Source: Porphyra umbilicalis
Lineage: Eukaryota; Rhodophyta; Bangiophyceae; Bangiales; Bangiaceae
DNA: 64,000 bases
Direction: 5' to 3'
NCBI GenBank assembly: GCA_002049455.2
Contig: KV919051.1
Coordinates: 1 to 64,000 of the forward strand
Part shown: one piece after another, positions 22,333 to 35,000 of the stretch
Numbering within the stretch: position 1 is the first letter of the stretch
Layout: each line of letters opens with the position of its first letter
Made by a program: the position numbers and the translations under genes
Notes under the pieces: generated by a model
Told to the model about the DNA's origin: nothing
Database searches by the model: none
What the model saw: the letters and a program-made list of their open reading frames with translations, nothing else

Positions 22333-23086
22333 GGTGGGGAGGGGGGGGGGCGGGCGCTGCCGGCAGTGTGAACCGGGTGCTCTGGTGGATTGCGTGCGTG
22401 CGTGGGTGGTGGCGCCGGCGGCCCGCCGGCGCGTCGACGGGGCGTTGCGGTCGGTGGGTGGTGCCCCACCCGTTTTTCCTTCCTTTGTGTTTTGCTCTTT
22501 GGGTCACGCCGGCTTCCTTTTGTTTTTTATGCATGCGAGGGGAAACCTCTTCATCGTGCCTGCCTCTTTCTTCCCTCTTCTTTCCTTTTGCGTCTGGCCG
22601 TCTGGGGTGTGGGTGTCAGAGCGCCGTCGGGTACACGGGTCTGCGCCGGGCGCGCGGATGCCGGCTATTGCTTGCACGCGCGTGGCACAGTCCGAGCGGC
22701 GGGCGCCGCAGATCCGTCGCCGTCCGTGATCAGCTCGACCGTGTGGACTGCGCGTGGGCTCGGTCGGCGCGTGCGACATGGTATTTGTGTACTTGCATAC
22801 ACGTGCGGATCCAAGTGGCGGAGCGAACCGGCGCGACTGCAAAGGCGACGGCCTGGCCACGTGGGTGCGGTCGACGCCGCGCCCCAAGGTCCCCGCCGCC
22901 GCAGCAGCGCTGCCGTCGGGCGGCCTCCACGACTCCCCCCCTCTCTCCCCGCCCGGTGCTGCCGACCACCCGCCCGCCTTGGTTTGTTTCCGCGCCGCTT
23001 TTCCTTTTTGTTTTTCGTGTCCGCGTGGATGTGGCGGTGACCGCAGTGACCGGGCGACGCGCGGCGGTCCCAGCCCCGCGCGCGAC

Positions 23087-23141
<55 letters not shown>

Positions 23142-23164
23142 GCCCCCCCCCCCGGCGCGGCGCC
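22333..23164. other. Intergenic region 5' of the CSB-like gene
   Basis: Mixed composition with T-rich patches near 22465-22600 and 22980-23025, then an uninterrupted CGG microsatellite. It probably holds the 3' end of the zinc-ribbon gene and the promoter and leader of the CSB-like gene. No TATA-like element or other motif is convincing. Confidence 0.45.
23087..23141. repeat. (CGG)n microsatellite, about 18 units
   Basis: Perfect CGG/GGC trinucleotide run just upstream of the CSB-like gene, followed within 35 bp by a 33-base poly-C tract. Its position suggests the 5' untranslated region. Confidence 0.9.
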
Positions 23165-23173
23165 ATGGCGCCC

Positions 23174-23207
<34 letters not shown>

Positions 23208-26200
23208 AGCGGCGGCGGCGGCACCACCTCTGCCATCCGAGCTATCCGCCGCCGGCATTGACGCTGACGTGCGCGCCGTCGACGAGGTGGAGGCGGCCGT
23301 CGTCTCGCGCCTCGCCGCCGACGCGGCGGCGGCGGCGGCGGCCGACGCGGCCGCCGCGCGCGCCGCCGCCGTTGCGGGCCTCGCCGCCGCCACCGCCGAC
23401 GCCGACCGCGCGGCGTCGGCGGTCGAGGGGGGGGCGTCCAAGGGCGCGGCGGGCCTCGCCGCCGCCCGCCGGCGGGCCGCCGCCGCCGCCGCCCGCCTCG
23501 ACGCCCTCGACGACGCGGCGGCGGCGCGGGCCGAGTGGGCGCTCGACGCGGCCGCCGACGCGGCAGCCCCGCGGGCGGCGGGCGCAGAGGCTGTGGGGCG
23601 GGAGGGGGAGGGAGAGGGGGAGGCGGAGGGGGAGGGGGAGGGGAGGCGGAGGGGGAGGGGGGGAGGGACAGCGGCGCGGCGGGCCCCGCCGCGGGGGCGC
23701 CGGGCGAGCCCGTGCGCGGGTCGGGGGAGAGCCGCCGCGACTTTTTAATCCGCACCGGCGCGGCGACGCCGTTTGGGGGGGGGGCGCGCGCCGCGGGGGC
23801 GCCGACCCGCCGGCGGGCGGGGGGGGGGGGGGGGAGCCCCCGCCCAAGCGCCCGCGGCGCCCACCCGTTGTGGTCGACTCGGAGGAGGAGGAGGCGGCGG
23901 CGGCGGCGGCTGGGGGGGGGGGCGTGGTCGCCGCGACGCGGCCGCGGCGGAGCCTCGGCGGTCGCCTGCGCGGCCGCAGCGGGCGGGTCGTGGCGACTCG
24001 CCGGCCGGCGGCGCGTCGTCCACGGGGCGGCGGCGGCCGCCGTCGCGGAGCGGCACCGACGAGGAGGACGGTGGTGGCAGTGACGGCGGCGGCGGGGAGG
24101 ACAGCGACGGCGACGGGTCGGCGTACGCGCCGAGCGCCGACGAGGCGCCCTCGGCGGTCGAGGAGGAGGAGGAGGAGGAGGAGGAGGAGGGGGGTGGGGA
24201 GCCCGCCGCCAAGCGGCCAGGAGCACCCTCGGCGCGTGCCCGCAAGCGCGGTGCGCGGTCGTCGGACGGGCCTGCCGCATCGACCGACGGGGACGCGGCG
24301 GTCGCTGCGGTCGCCACCGCCGCCGACGATGGGGACGAGGAGGTTGTCTTTTCGGGGGGCTTCCGCGTCCCCGCCCCCCTCTACGACAAGCTGTTTGAGT
24401 ACCAGCGCACGGGGCTGCAGTGGCTGTGGGAGCTCCACACCCAACAGTGTGGGGGCATCATTGGGGACGAGATGGGCCTCGGCAAGACCGTGCAAGTCGT
24501 TGCCTTTTTGGCCGCCCTCCGCTACTCGGGGCTCCTCGACGGGCCGTCGCTCATCATTGCGCCGGCGACGCTGCTGCAGCAGTGGAAGCGCGAATTCACC
24601 GCGTGGGCGCCCCGCCTCCGCACGCACATCCTCCACGGCAGCGCGTTGGGGGACCAGGCGGCGGCGGTGGCGGCGGCCGGCGGCGGCGGCGGCGGCGGCC
24701 GCGGGCGGGCGGGCAAGGCGGCGCCCAAAAAGCGCCGCGCGGCGGCGGCGGCGGCGGCGGCGGCGGGCCCCGGTCGCACCGACGCGGGCGTGGCGGCCCT
24801 CCTCCGCGCCGTCCGGCGGCCGTCGCACGCGCCCGGCATCCTCCTCACCAGCTACGAGCAGGTGCGGCGGCACCAAGACGCGCTCCTCCGCGTCGACTGG
24901 GAGTATGTGGTGGCGGACGAGGGGCACAAACTCCGCAACCCCGACGCGGAGATTACGCTCGTCGTCAAGCAGCTCGACACGCCGCGGCGGCTCATCCTGT
25001 CGGGCTCCCCGATGCAGAACCGGCTCAAGGAGCTGTGGTCGCTCTTTGACTTTGTGTTCCCGGGCAAGCTCGGCACCCTCCCCGCCTTTGAGGCCCAATT
25101 CTCCGTGCCGATCGCCATTGGCGGCTACGCGTCCGCGTCCCGCTCCCAAATCCACACCGCCTACCGCTGCGCGTCGGTGCTCCGCGACCTCCTCTCCCCG
25201 TACCTGCTGCGGCGGCTCAAGCGGGATGTGGCCCTGCAGCTGCCGGCCAAGGCCGAACACGTGCTCTTTTGTAAACTGCACCCGCCCCAGCGCGCCGCGT
25301 ACGAGGTGTTTATCAAGTCGCGGCTCGTCGACGAGGTGCTCAATGGGCGCCTCAACCTCCTCGCCGCCGTCACGACGCTGCGCAAGATTTGCAACCACCC
25401 CGACATGCTCGTTGCGGAGGAGCCGCCAGAGGGCGTCGACGAGCACGGCGCGCCGGCGCCGCCGCCCGAGCGCCGCCCCGCCGCGGGCGCGGGCGGCACG
25501 TGGAAGGTCGGCACCGTGTCGGACGAGGTGATTGAGGCGGCCGGCGCGCGCACGCCGGCCGCCGAGGATTACGGCGACTGGCGGCGGTCGGGCAAGATGC
25601 GCGTCGTCGTCCAAGTCCTCACCGCGTGGGCGGCGGGCGGCCACCGGGCGCTCCTCTTTTCCCAAACGCGCACGATGCTCGACCTCCTCGAGCGGTACAT
25701 GGTCGACACGGGATACACCTACCGGCGGATGGACGGGGAGACGTCCATCGGACGGCGCATGGCGCTCATTGACGAGTTCAACACGGACGCGTCGGTGTTT
25801 GTGTTTCTGCTAACGACGCGCGTCGGGGGGCTCGGCGTCAACCTCACCGGCGCCGACCGGGTGCTGCTCTTTGACCCAGATTGGAATCCCTCGACGGACG
25901 TGCAGGCGCGGGAGCGCGCGTGGCGCGTCGGCCAAACGCGCCCCGTGACCGTCTACCGGCTCATCACGTCCGGGACGATTGAGGAGAAGATGCTGCACCG
26001 GCAGATTTTCAAAACGTTCCTCGCCGACAAGGTGCTGCGGGACCCCAAGCAGCGCCGTTTTTTCAAGCGCAAGCACCTGCGCGACCTGTTTTCCCTCGCC
26101 CCAGAGGGGGACGTTGGCACCGAAACGGGCGACCTGTTTACGGGCACCCCCGCCGCCGAGGCCGTTGCGCCGCCGCCGGGGGAGCCGGGCGACGCGCCGG

Positions 26201-27101
26201 CCACGGGCGGCGACGGCGGCGGTGGCAGCGCGGGCGGCTCCCCCAGCGGCGGGGACGCTGCGCGGGGCCCCGCCGCGGGCGTCGCAGGCGCTGCCGCTGG
26301 CGAGGTGGAGGGCGCCCCCCCCCCCCCCCCCCCGGCGGCGGGGACGCCAAACTCCTCCACGCCCTCTTTGACGGCGGCGGCGCGGCGGGGGGTGGGGGCC
26401 TCCACAGCACCATGGACCACGACGCGCTCGTCGCGTCGGGCACCGCCGACGTGGACGTGGAGGTTATGGAGCACGAGGCGGCGCGCGTCGCCGCCGCGGC
26501 CATTGCGGCGGTGCGCGCGTCGGGGGCGGCGCGGCGGACCGTCGGCGTGGCCGTGCCGACGTGGACGGGGCGGTCGGGGTTGGCGGGGCTGCCGGCGCGC
26601 CCGGCGCTCGGGCGGGCGGGGGGGGGGGGGGGTGCTCGGCGCGGGGGGGGTGCAGCCGCCGCCGCCGCCGCGGGTGGCGGCGGCGCCCCCGCCCGCGTCG
26701 GCGGCGGCCTGGTCGGCCTGGGCGGCCTCGGCGGCGGTGCCGCGGCGGCGGCGGCGGCGGCGGCGGCCGCGACCACCGCCGCCCCCGGCGGCGGCGGCGG
26801 CGGCGGCGGCGGCGCGCCCGCCTCGACGGCGCTGCTCGCGCGCATGCGCGCGCGCGCCGCCGACGGGGCGGGTGTGGTGGCGACCGCCCCCGCCGCCGAG
26901 CAGGCGGGGGTGGCCCTCCACCGGGACATTGTGGCCTTTCTCCGCGCCGCCGGCGGGGCGGCGCCGTCGGCGGCGCTCGTCGCCCACTTTCGGGCGGCGG
27001 TTGGGGACTCGGTCGAGGCCATGAGCGTCTTTAAGGCGTCGCTCAAGGCGGTGGCGGTGTTGCGCAAGCCCCCCGGGGGGTGCCCGTGTGGCGCCTGTTG
27101 A
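23165..27101 (+). CDS. ERCC6: CSB/ERCC6/Rad26-type SNF2 ATPase (transcription-coupled repair)
   Basis: Nuclear DNA-dependent ATPase that acts on RNA polymerase II stalled at DNA lesions. The helicase core lies at about 24340-26140: YQRTGLQWLWELHTQQCGG, DEMGLGKT (motif I, near 24466), ILLTSYEQVRRHQ, DEGHKLRNP (motif II), LSGSPMQNRLKELWSLFDFV, FPGKLGTLPAFEAQFSVPI, LRKICNHPD, RRMDGETSIGRR, VGGLGVNLTGADRV and ARERAWRVGQTR. DEGHK with the GTLP-FE-QFSVPI block is specific to the CSB branch. Flanking signatures agree: RRDFLIRTGAATPFGG in the N-terminal part, and HSTMDHDAL, VPTWTGRSG, ALLARMRAR and a C-terminal winged-helix-like segment. Frame changes at G/C runs (about 23640-23670, 23820-23834, 23910-23930, 26315-26333) break the open frame but not the homology. 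The start at 23165 is a guess; ELSAAGIDADVRAVDEVEA marks the conserved beginning. An Ala/Gly insert sits between motifs Ia and II. Confidence 0.9.
23175..23207. repeat. Poly-C tract, 33 bases
   Basis: Longest homopolymer in the window, directly after the candidate ATG at 23165 of the CSB-like gene. It codes for proline or acts as a pyrimidine tract before the cag at 23209-23211. Its length decides how the N-terminus is read. Confidence 0.9.
26315..26333. repeat. Poly-C tract, 19 bases
   Basis: Homopolymer in the CSB-like gene between the helicase core and the conserved C-terminus. The coding frame changes across it, which marks it as the point where the recorded length is probably wrong. Confidence 0.9.
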
Positions 27102-28568
27102 CCCGCTACGAGGGCGACTGAGGGCGGCGGCGCGGGGGGGACTTGGCGCGCCCCGTGTGCCCAGCGTGACCGATGGGGGGAGGGCGGCTGTGGCTGGTCA
27201 GGGCTGATTTTTGCTGCACGTGGCGCCGTCGGCCGACAGCCGTGCCGCATCCCATCGACGGGCTGCACCGCGCTGCCGCAGGGGGGCGGTGAGGCACCGG
27301 GAACACTCGTGTGGTAGGGGAGGCGGGTGGGGGGTTGATGACACCGTGGGGCGTTGCCGCCGTGCAGCACGCCTCCATTCGGCAGAAGAAAGCACCAGCA
27401 ATGGCATCCGTCGAAAAAAGTAAAAAAGAAACGGCAGTGTGGACGGCTTTGGGTGTCAGTCGTCGGCGGCACGAGCGCCACCGGTGGCCATCGGGGGGAA
27501 GCCCCCGGGGGCTCTGAAGATTTCCCCCGGGGGCCTGCCACGTGCGCCTTGGCATGGCCGAACAGCTCTTTACTATGCGCGTGGGGTGCTGGGCGAGCAG
27601 TGACAGTCGCGGCAGCTGCAGCGTAGCTGCTCCGGTCGCCGTGCGGTGTGTGGAGTGCGCGGCGCCTCAAGTCCCGCCCGCGCCGGCACGCGGTGAATCG
27701 GGAGGCGCGTGATCGCGGTCGCGGTCCGGGCGGCGGGGGCGTGCGTTTGCATGGGCCTTGCAGGCGCCAAGTTGGAGGGGGGATGACTTGAGCCGCGCGG
27801 CGTCCGCCCTGGCGTCGTCGTGGCACCTACGGTGTTCTCTGTGTCACCCCCGCCCTGGTAGAAGTCGGCACTTGCGCTGGTCGTCCTTGCAGCCTGTGGT
27901 ACCGTCGCTGCACCGCCGTCTGGTGGACGCGGTCGCCGATGCCTCCTTTTCGCCACCCTCCCCTGGCGGAGGATGACGTGCATTCCAGAGGCGCGCCGGG
28001 GTGCACGGCGGCACGGGCGGGCGCTTCCAGTCGCGGGGGGGAGGGCGTGGTGGCCGCGGGTCTGCCCTCAATTCGTCACCGATGGTACTGCTGGAGGTAG
28101 AGGAGGGGGGGGGAGGGGCGTGACGACAAAGGCGGGCGATGTCTCAGTTGCGGCGGCGCGTGTCCTACGCCTCCGTGTGGCGGTTGGTGGCGACTGTTTT
28201 GTGTATGGGTGTCTTGCCTTGTGAGAACCACTGCGGTTTGTTATCTTGACACACACCCCCTCGGTGCCCTGAGGTTGCATCGACTTGACCGCCTCTGCTG
28301 CTGTTGCCGCCACCGCATCAGCTGCTTTACTCTCCGCGCAACACTGTGCTGGCACCGCCAGATACTGGCCCAAGGTGCAAGCGCTCCTTGTCGACTTCCC
28401 CGCTTGCCGCCATCGCTCCGCCTGTGCGACGAACCAGCGAAGCGCGGTTCGTCACTTGCCCTTCCCCCTGCAACGCGACAAACAACGACTGGTGCCGCCT
28501 TCCCCCCCCCGCTCACCAGCGTTGCCTCTGACCGGCCACGGCAACCGCGGCCGCGGGCCGTTGCCACC
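27102..28568. other. Intergenic, no gene supported
   Basis: About 1.5 kb between the CSB-like gene and the transporter gene. A short inverted repeat near 27493-27537 pairs a ggggggaa with a tttccccc around agcccccgggggct. No coding motif is recognised. Confidence 0.45.
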
Positions 28569-31084
28569 ATGCCCGTGGTCGGCGGCGACGGCCCCTTGTC
28601 CCCTGCGGGGTATCTTGGGGAGGAGTGGACATCCCCCGCGGACGCCAACGGCGTCGGCTTCCCGATGGGCGCCACCGATGGGCCGCCGCTTGGGGACGCG
28701 TCCGAGTCCGTGGATCTACTTCAACTCGATCGGGCGCCGCACCGACCAGCACGTGACAGGAACACCAGTGCCGCTGACACGCCTGACAAGGTCGTTGACG
28801 CTATTACATGTGCTTCCGCCTCCTCCGCTACCGCTGCCGTCAGAAGACAACTATCGATGGACGACCTCCTCCCCCGCGCTAGTGACACGGTCGTCGTCTT
28901 CCTCTCCCCCCGCGCGGGCTGGGGTGTTACCCCTCTCGCCGCGCTGCCGCCGTCGGGGCTGTCGCGGGAGGACGCAGACTCGGACGGGGGCGCCGGTCGG
29001 ACAGGCGTCGAGCGGGGGCGCCTCATTTCCCCGTCTCGACTCATGTCGCCCGTGTTTGCCGGTCGCTTTTCCTCATTTTCGGGGCTCCTCACGCTCGCCT
29101 CCCCGTCGAGCAAGGCGTGGACGACTAATGCGGAGGCGTCGATGGCGGCACCCGCCGCACCACCCGCCGCCGAAGCTCCAAGAAGACTCAGCGCAACGGC
29201 GGCTGGCGACGGTGGCGGCGACGACGAAGGGCTCGCGCTGAGCCGGGTGCCCGCCTTCCCCACCAGCAGGGGCGTCACGTGGCCTCTCCTGGCGGTCATC
29301 CTGGCTGGCGACACGGTCGCCACAGCGCTGTCTGCTGTCCCCCGGGCGGTGGCGAGCCTCGGCTTGTTCGTCACGGCCTTGTTGCTGGTCTTCATGGCCG
29401 CCATTGCCGTCGGAGTGGGCTACCTCCTTGCGGCACTCCTCCGCGCCCACCCGGCCGCCCGTTCCCTCCCGGCGCTCCTGCGGTCGGCGCTCGGCCGGCG
29501 AGCGGGGGTGGCGGCGGCGGTTGTTGTCGCAACCGCCCTCGTCGCGTCAGTCGCGGGGGGCTCGTCGACCAGGCGGCAGCGTGGCAGGTACTCGTCGCCG
29601 GCGTCCCCGCGTCGGCATGCGGGGGGATGGTGGCACTGGCGGCGGCGGCAGCTGTAGCTGTTGTCATCGCCGCGCTGGGCACGTCTTTTTCGGGTTGCGT
29701 CATTCTTTCGACGGTGGTAGTTGCCACCACTGTTGGCCTGCTGCCCGTGGTTTGGATGGCGCTTGACGCCACCGCCCCGTCGACATGGCTCGGGCCACTT
29801 GCGCTCGAAGACCCGGGCGGACCGTCCCTTTTCAGCGCTCCCATGGACCGGGCAATCGCAGCCGCTGCCGCACTTGCAAGCCTCTTCACCCCGCATCTGG
29901 CCAGCGTGCAGCTTGGCGCCATTGCGCGCAGCCCAGCTTCCTGGTTCCGCGCCCTTGTCGCCTCCCAGGCCGTGGTGTTGGCAATTGGGTTGGCGCACGC
30001 CGCCGGATCGTCAGTGGCGCTGCCGCCTTGGGTGCCGGGGGCGGTGGTCGACGGCAGCCACACGCCGCTGGCGGGGCTCCTCGCGCCACTGATGGTCGAC
30101 CACCGGGGCGCGCGAGTGGCCGTGGGGCTAGCGGCGGTGGTAGCGGCGGCGGCGGGCTCGACGCTCCGAATGCTTCTGTTGGGGCGGCTGCTGTGGCAAG
30201 CAGTCTTTTCGGTGGTGGGACTGATACGACAGCAGCCAAAGGGGTTGCTAGCGGCGGACATCGTTGATACGGCGCCGTTCTCTGCCGCGCGGCGGCGCGT
30301 GCCAGTTCCCGAATCCTGCGCGACGCCACCCGCTCCGCAAATGGCACTATTCGTGTCTGTCCCCACTCCGCCACCGAAGGTGGCCAACTTTCATGTCGGG
30401 GGCGACCGGGCGACCGACCCGTCGACTCCACCTGCCGATCCCAGTCCCCGCCGACGGGGCCTCGAGTTTGGGGACAACACTGTCCCTGTGCTGCCCGGTA
30501 GCACATGTGGTCTGCGATTCGACAAGTGGGATAGCATCGGCGACGGCGACAGCCGCTGCGAGATTTTGGACGGCTGTTGGGCGGTGGACAGCGACGGCGA
30601 CGAGTACGACGCTCGTCCGCATGGGTCGACATCTGCAAGTGGGGGTGCGTCGGGCGACCGGATTGGCGCCGCCTGCGCCGCCCGCAGGCGACAAGGACAA
30701 GGCACGCGCCGAGGCAGTGGCACACCTCGACTGCCGGTGCGCATCGGCTGCCTGGCAGGCGCGGTGGCGCCGCTCGCCGCCGTTGCGGCCGCCGCCTTTG
30801 CGCCCGCTGCCGCCTCCCCAGCGGTCCTCTCGGCCGCCGCCATTGGCGCATTTGCCTTTGTGACAGCCGTGCTGCCGTTGGCTGCCGACGAGTCCGGCTG
30901 GCTGGGCTGCAGCCGTGGCATCAGCAGAGCGCCGACCTGTGGCGGCGGGTGGCGGCGGGTGACCGTGACGATCGGTGCGGCGCTGGTGGTGGCGGTGGGG
31001 GTGGCAATGGCGGTGGCGGCTGCGCTTGCTGGGCTGCGGGCAACTGCGGCGGTTGTTCCGGCGCTGGGCACGTGCTTGCGTTGA
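28569..31084 (+). CDS. Polytopic transporter, amino-acid/auxin permease (AAAP)-like
   Basis: About 835 residues. A cytosolic-looking Ser/Asp-rich N-terminus of about 230 residues precedes roughly eleven hydrophobic segments: TWPLLAVILAGDTVATALSA, LGLFVTALLLVFMAAIAVGV, AGVAAAVVVATALVASVAGG, GMVALAAAAAVAVVIAALG, CVILSTVVVATTVGLLPVVW, AIAAAAALASLFTPHLASVQ, ALVASQAVVLAIGLAHAAGS, a pair at 30110-30230 and two near the C-terminus. Segment number, the 'SAVPRAVASLG' first-helix pattern and the long loop before the last helices fit AAAP carriers, but no diagnostic motif is certain. A six-G run at 29555-29560 marks a frame change between the third and fourth segments; continuity of the membrane topology argues for one gene. 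The loop at 30280-30700 is polar. The start is the ATG after an ACC context (gccaccatgc). Confidence 0.45.
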
Positions 31085-32024
31085 TGACAGCCGAGGGGGG
31101 CTCCACGGAGGGCAGAGTGTGCCTCTTTGTCACGGGAGTGCCCCATCCTGGGCGGTGTACAGAAAGGAGCATACCCATTCTTTGCGCAGAGGACCATGCA
31201 ACCCCTACCCCCAATGCCGCTACGGCGCCGCCACGTCGGAAAGTGTCGCACCCACAGCATGCATTCCGGGGTTGCGGCCTCTGTGCCCGCCGCGCGGGTG
31301 TTGACGCGAAGGAGGATGTAGACAGCGCCGTCACGCCGCGGACGGGCATCTCAACCGTGGGGACGCGGGCGCCCAGCCGATGCGGCGGGTGCCGGCGGCT
31401 GGCGACCGCTGTCCCTGCCACTTCCTGCGTTCCGCCACCACTTCAGCCGGCGTTTGCTTGAGCGAGCCGCCGAAAGAGAGATCGTCAGCTTTGACTCGAA
31501 TCACCACCCGGACCCATTTTTCGATGACACCCGATGACTACCTAAAGACCTCATCCTTCGGGCATCTCGACGGGACTGCGATGACCATGTTTCCTCGATG
31601 ATGTTTCGACGCTCGATGAGCTTTTCTTCATTAAGGCAGGGACCAGAACACTAAGCGCAGTCACGGGACTATCTTCGAGCATGTAGAGACCACCCAATAG
31701 AACGCTCGTTCTTCATAATGCATTCACCCAATGAGGTGACACGGGAAAGGAGAACAATGTGCCGACAAAACCTGCACGCTAGAGCGGCTCTGGGAGGCCT
31801 TCTCTTTTCCTCTCCACGGCACTGCCTAGTGCTTTTCTCACGTCACTCGTTGCTGTTCCTTGATGAGTGCATCACGGGACACACAATGGCGCACAGAACA
31901 AATCGAAACAAGGTCGCACAGATGCAACCAGGGGCAGTTCAAGTCGACTGTGACAAAGCCGCTAACAACTACTCTGTCAGGCGCTGCGGGTTGTCCACAT
32001 AACCGGGACGTTCGGACGTAACCC
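31085..32024. other. Left edge of the accessory island, no gene supported
   Basis: Composition drops toward moderate GC here. Five CGATGA words cluster at 31522-31620 (31522, 31532, 31579, 31596 and 31614). A similar cluster occurs near 53.0 kb at the other side of the island. No coding sequence is recognised. Confidence 0.4.
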
Positions 32025-35000
32025 CTACCCCAGCGCGTTGTCCCCGAGCTCCTCCTCCCCCAGCCCCTCGTAACCGTCGACGTCGGAGCCATCCGCAACT
32101 CTGCCGCGGCCGTCACCCCCCTGCTCACGCTCCCTATCTTCCCCCAAGCCCCTGCCCCGCTCGTACCCATCATCCTCCTCGTTCTCTCCGAGGCCACGTC
32201 GGGCGGCAGCAGCGTCACGACGATGTTGGGCACCAGGGCTCACACGCCGACCGCCTCCCGTCCCCCCCGTCATCCCCACCCCGCAACGGCCATCATCTTG
32301 GTCGCTCTGCACACCCTCCTTTGCGGCTGTGGAGACAGTGTCGTCAGTAGAAAGATCCGTGGCTCCGAAATCGGCCCCTTCGCTGGCGCCCCTACCCGGC
32401 GCGCCACCTCCATTTCCGGCCACTGCGCCGCCGCCGCCTTCTGCAGCGGCACGAAGGGCGGACGTAGGTCCAGCAGGACCATCGAAGTCCGTCGCGCCGA
32501 CCGCCATTTGCGACGGGTGGGCGTCACCGATGTCGGCCAGGTCGGCCGCGGGCATGCCGGCGGCCCGGTCATAGAAGTAATACCGGGACGCGGCGGCGTC
32601 GATAAGACACATGACATTGGCGACACGCGCATCCGTGGGTAGCCACGCCCGTAACGGGCTCACCTCCACGACTCACCGCCGAAACGAGCTGGCGTTCACA
32701 TTCTGCTTGCGCTTATGCCGGCATGCGTAGCCTATCAGCTCGTGCCGAGCCATACTGGCAAAGAGGATGTAGTGTCCGACCGTGACGACAACGTACTCGC
32801 CACAACCTGGTCCCTGCTGCTTGACAATGAGGTAAAGCGCCTCAATGGACTCAAAAACGGCCTGGGCCATATAAAGGATGGTCTTTGGCCCCTTGTCAGA
32901 CGCTTCTAACTCGTTTCCGAGAAGCCACAAATGGTCGTCACCTTGTCAATAACGGGGGACGAGCTCCAAAGGAGCCCGAAACGGGGGAAGGTACCACAGC
33001 TTATACATGCTTGTAGGGTGGGGGATGATCAGGTCCAGTGGCACGGTGACCTTCTTGGGCTTGGCCTTGCAGCTTGAATTGCTGTCGACCTTGGACGTGG
33101 GGAGCAGGCGTTTGCTGTGCCCGTACGTCTCTACCGCGGCCGCATTGCGCCGCGCATGCGCTGAGACGTCTCGTATCAAACCTTCATGGCCCGAGTAGGG
33201 TGTGCGAGCACCTCCGAGGTGATTTTTGTGTGCGCTGCCAATGTCAAGTGCGCCTCCTGCGCCTCGACCCTTACAAGGTCCATCCCCGAGTTGTTCTTAG
33301 CCGTGACTGTCAGCTTCTCTGCTACGGAGCGCATAGACAATGGCACCTTCACCTCCGTCTTGACGACCCTCTCGTCATGGGCGTACTCTTGGCGGTGGGC
33401 GGGTTTTTGCCACTCGCAGCCGTATTCCGGACTGCCGCTGCGTCAGCAGTTGGCGGTGTCGCACGTGCGGCGAGCATAGCCGCCGCCGTCACAACCTCAG
33501 TAGCGACAGCCGCACTACAGGCCTTGGCCTTCTTCGGAAGCGGCGCTTTCTTGGTGGCCTCCCCCGAGCGTTTACGCGCCGCCGAGCGCAATAACGCACT
33601 ATGTGTTCTCGGAAGGAGGCCTGGGCGCCGTGGTGGTGGGACAATACCCGGTGCCCGACGAGCCGGCCGGGCGCCGCGGGGGCAGAGACCTCGCGGCCAG
33701 GGACGGAGTTTGCGAGCCGGCATGCCCCACTGGCACCGCCGACAGGGCGACACACGATTATGGCGACAAGAGATGTGGTCGAAGCTCTGCAGCAGATACG
33801 GCTCGCGTCGGGCCTGCAGTAGCTACAGCGCCAGAGAGAGAGTCCGTTGGCGATGCCACTGGTTTTAGGTACTTGACGGGCGGGGGAGACACAGGTGGCC
33901 ATAAAAAACCTCTTCGAGTAGCGCGCGTGCTCCGGCCGGGGGACGACCATGCGTCCACGAGAGTTGAACCGCCGAGACGCAACAGCGGGCGCGAGCAGAT
34001 TGGTCTCTTTGTTATCTGCTGTAGCACCTCAGATGGGAGGGAAACCTCAAGAGGAGGGACGTAGCGGCCGTCTGGGCTGCTCGCGCGACACCCGCAATGG
34101 GACTCGAGGTCCGGGAAGTCGGGCCGATCGAAACGCCAAGACATGAAGACACGGTTTACTTGCCGGCGACGACGGTGCCCACCGTCGTGGCCCTTTGTTC
34201 TAACAGGGCGGAACCCGTTGCCCGAACTCAACTCCTCAAATGAGATTGACCTGGACCGTCACCAACCAATACAGATAATTCCCTCCATGCATACTAAGTC
34301 CCCTGAGGCGAATATTTCAGACGAGGGGGAGGAACCGCTCCACGCGTAACGCGCTGCACCCGCCGCCAGCCGCGTGGCACCCGGTCGGCTGTCGCCTGCC
34401 GCGCCCTCTCGGGCGCGGCAGCCCAGCCCCCCCCGGGGGCCCGCGTGTCGCGGTGTAATGGTCGGGTACACCGCTCCGGTGGATCGGGCCGGTTCGCGGA
34501 CGGGCCTGTCGTCCCTGTTCCCGCGTCGCCATCCCGCTTGCGACTCCCGCCGCTGTCGTCGCCCTCCCCCAGCGCCTGTCGCGCTTCCGGTGCCCCTGCC
34601 GATAACGCGTCGGCCCCCTCATCTCATTTAGGGCCCCGTAGTACTATAGCTGCCAAGTACGTCCCAGTTCGGGGCTTGAGGCTGCTCTGGAAGTTGGTCA
34701 GGGCCTGCGACTTGGGAGTCATGTGGGCCACGGGCTCCGCTGCATTGTCGGCCGGAGAGGGCGCTGAGAAGCCGTCACCGGCCACCTTACCGTCGGCGGT
34801 GCCATTGTCAGCCACACGATCAAACGCCTGCTGGGACGTCCCCAAAAACGACGCACACGCGTCTCGGCCGCGCGTGCCCAGGGCATCGGGCGCCGACGCC
34901 GTTGCAAGAGATGAAGCACCCATGACGGGCGCGCGCCACGGCTGAGTGGGCGCCGTAGCTACAGTCAGCGAGACCGGCTTGCCGACGCCACGCCAGGCAA

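Noticed and set aside
22754-25531. Long plus-strand frame overlapping the CSB-like core and the antisense frame at 23242-25665
   Set aside because: Both are shadows of the SNF2 coding sequence, whose motifs lie in a single other frame.
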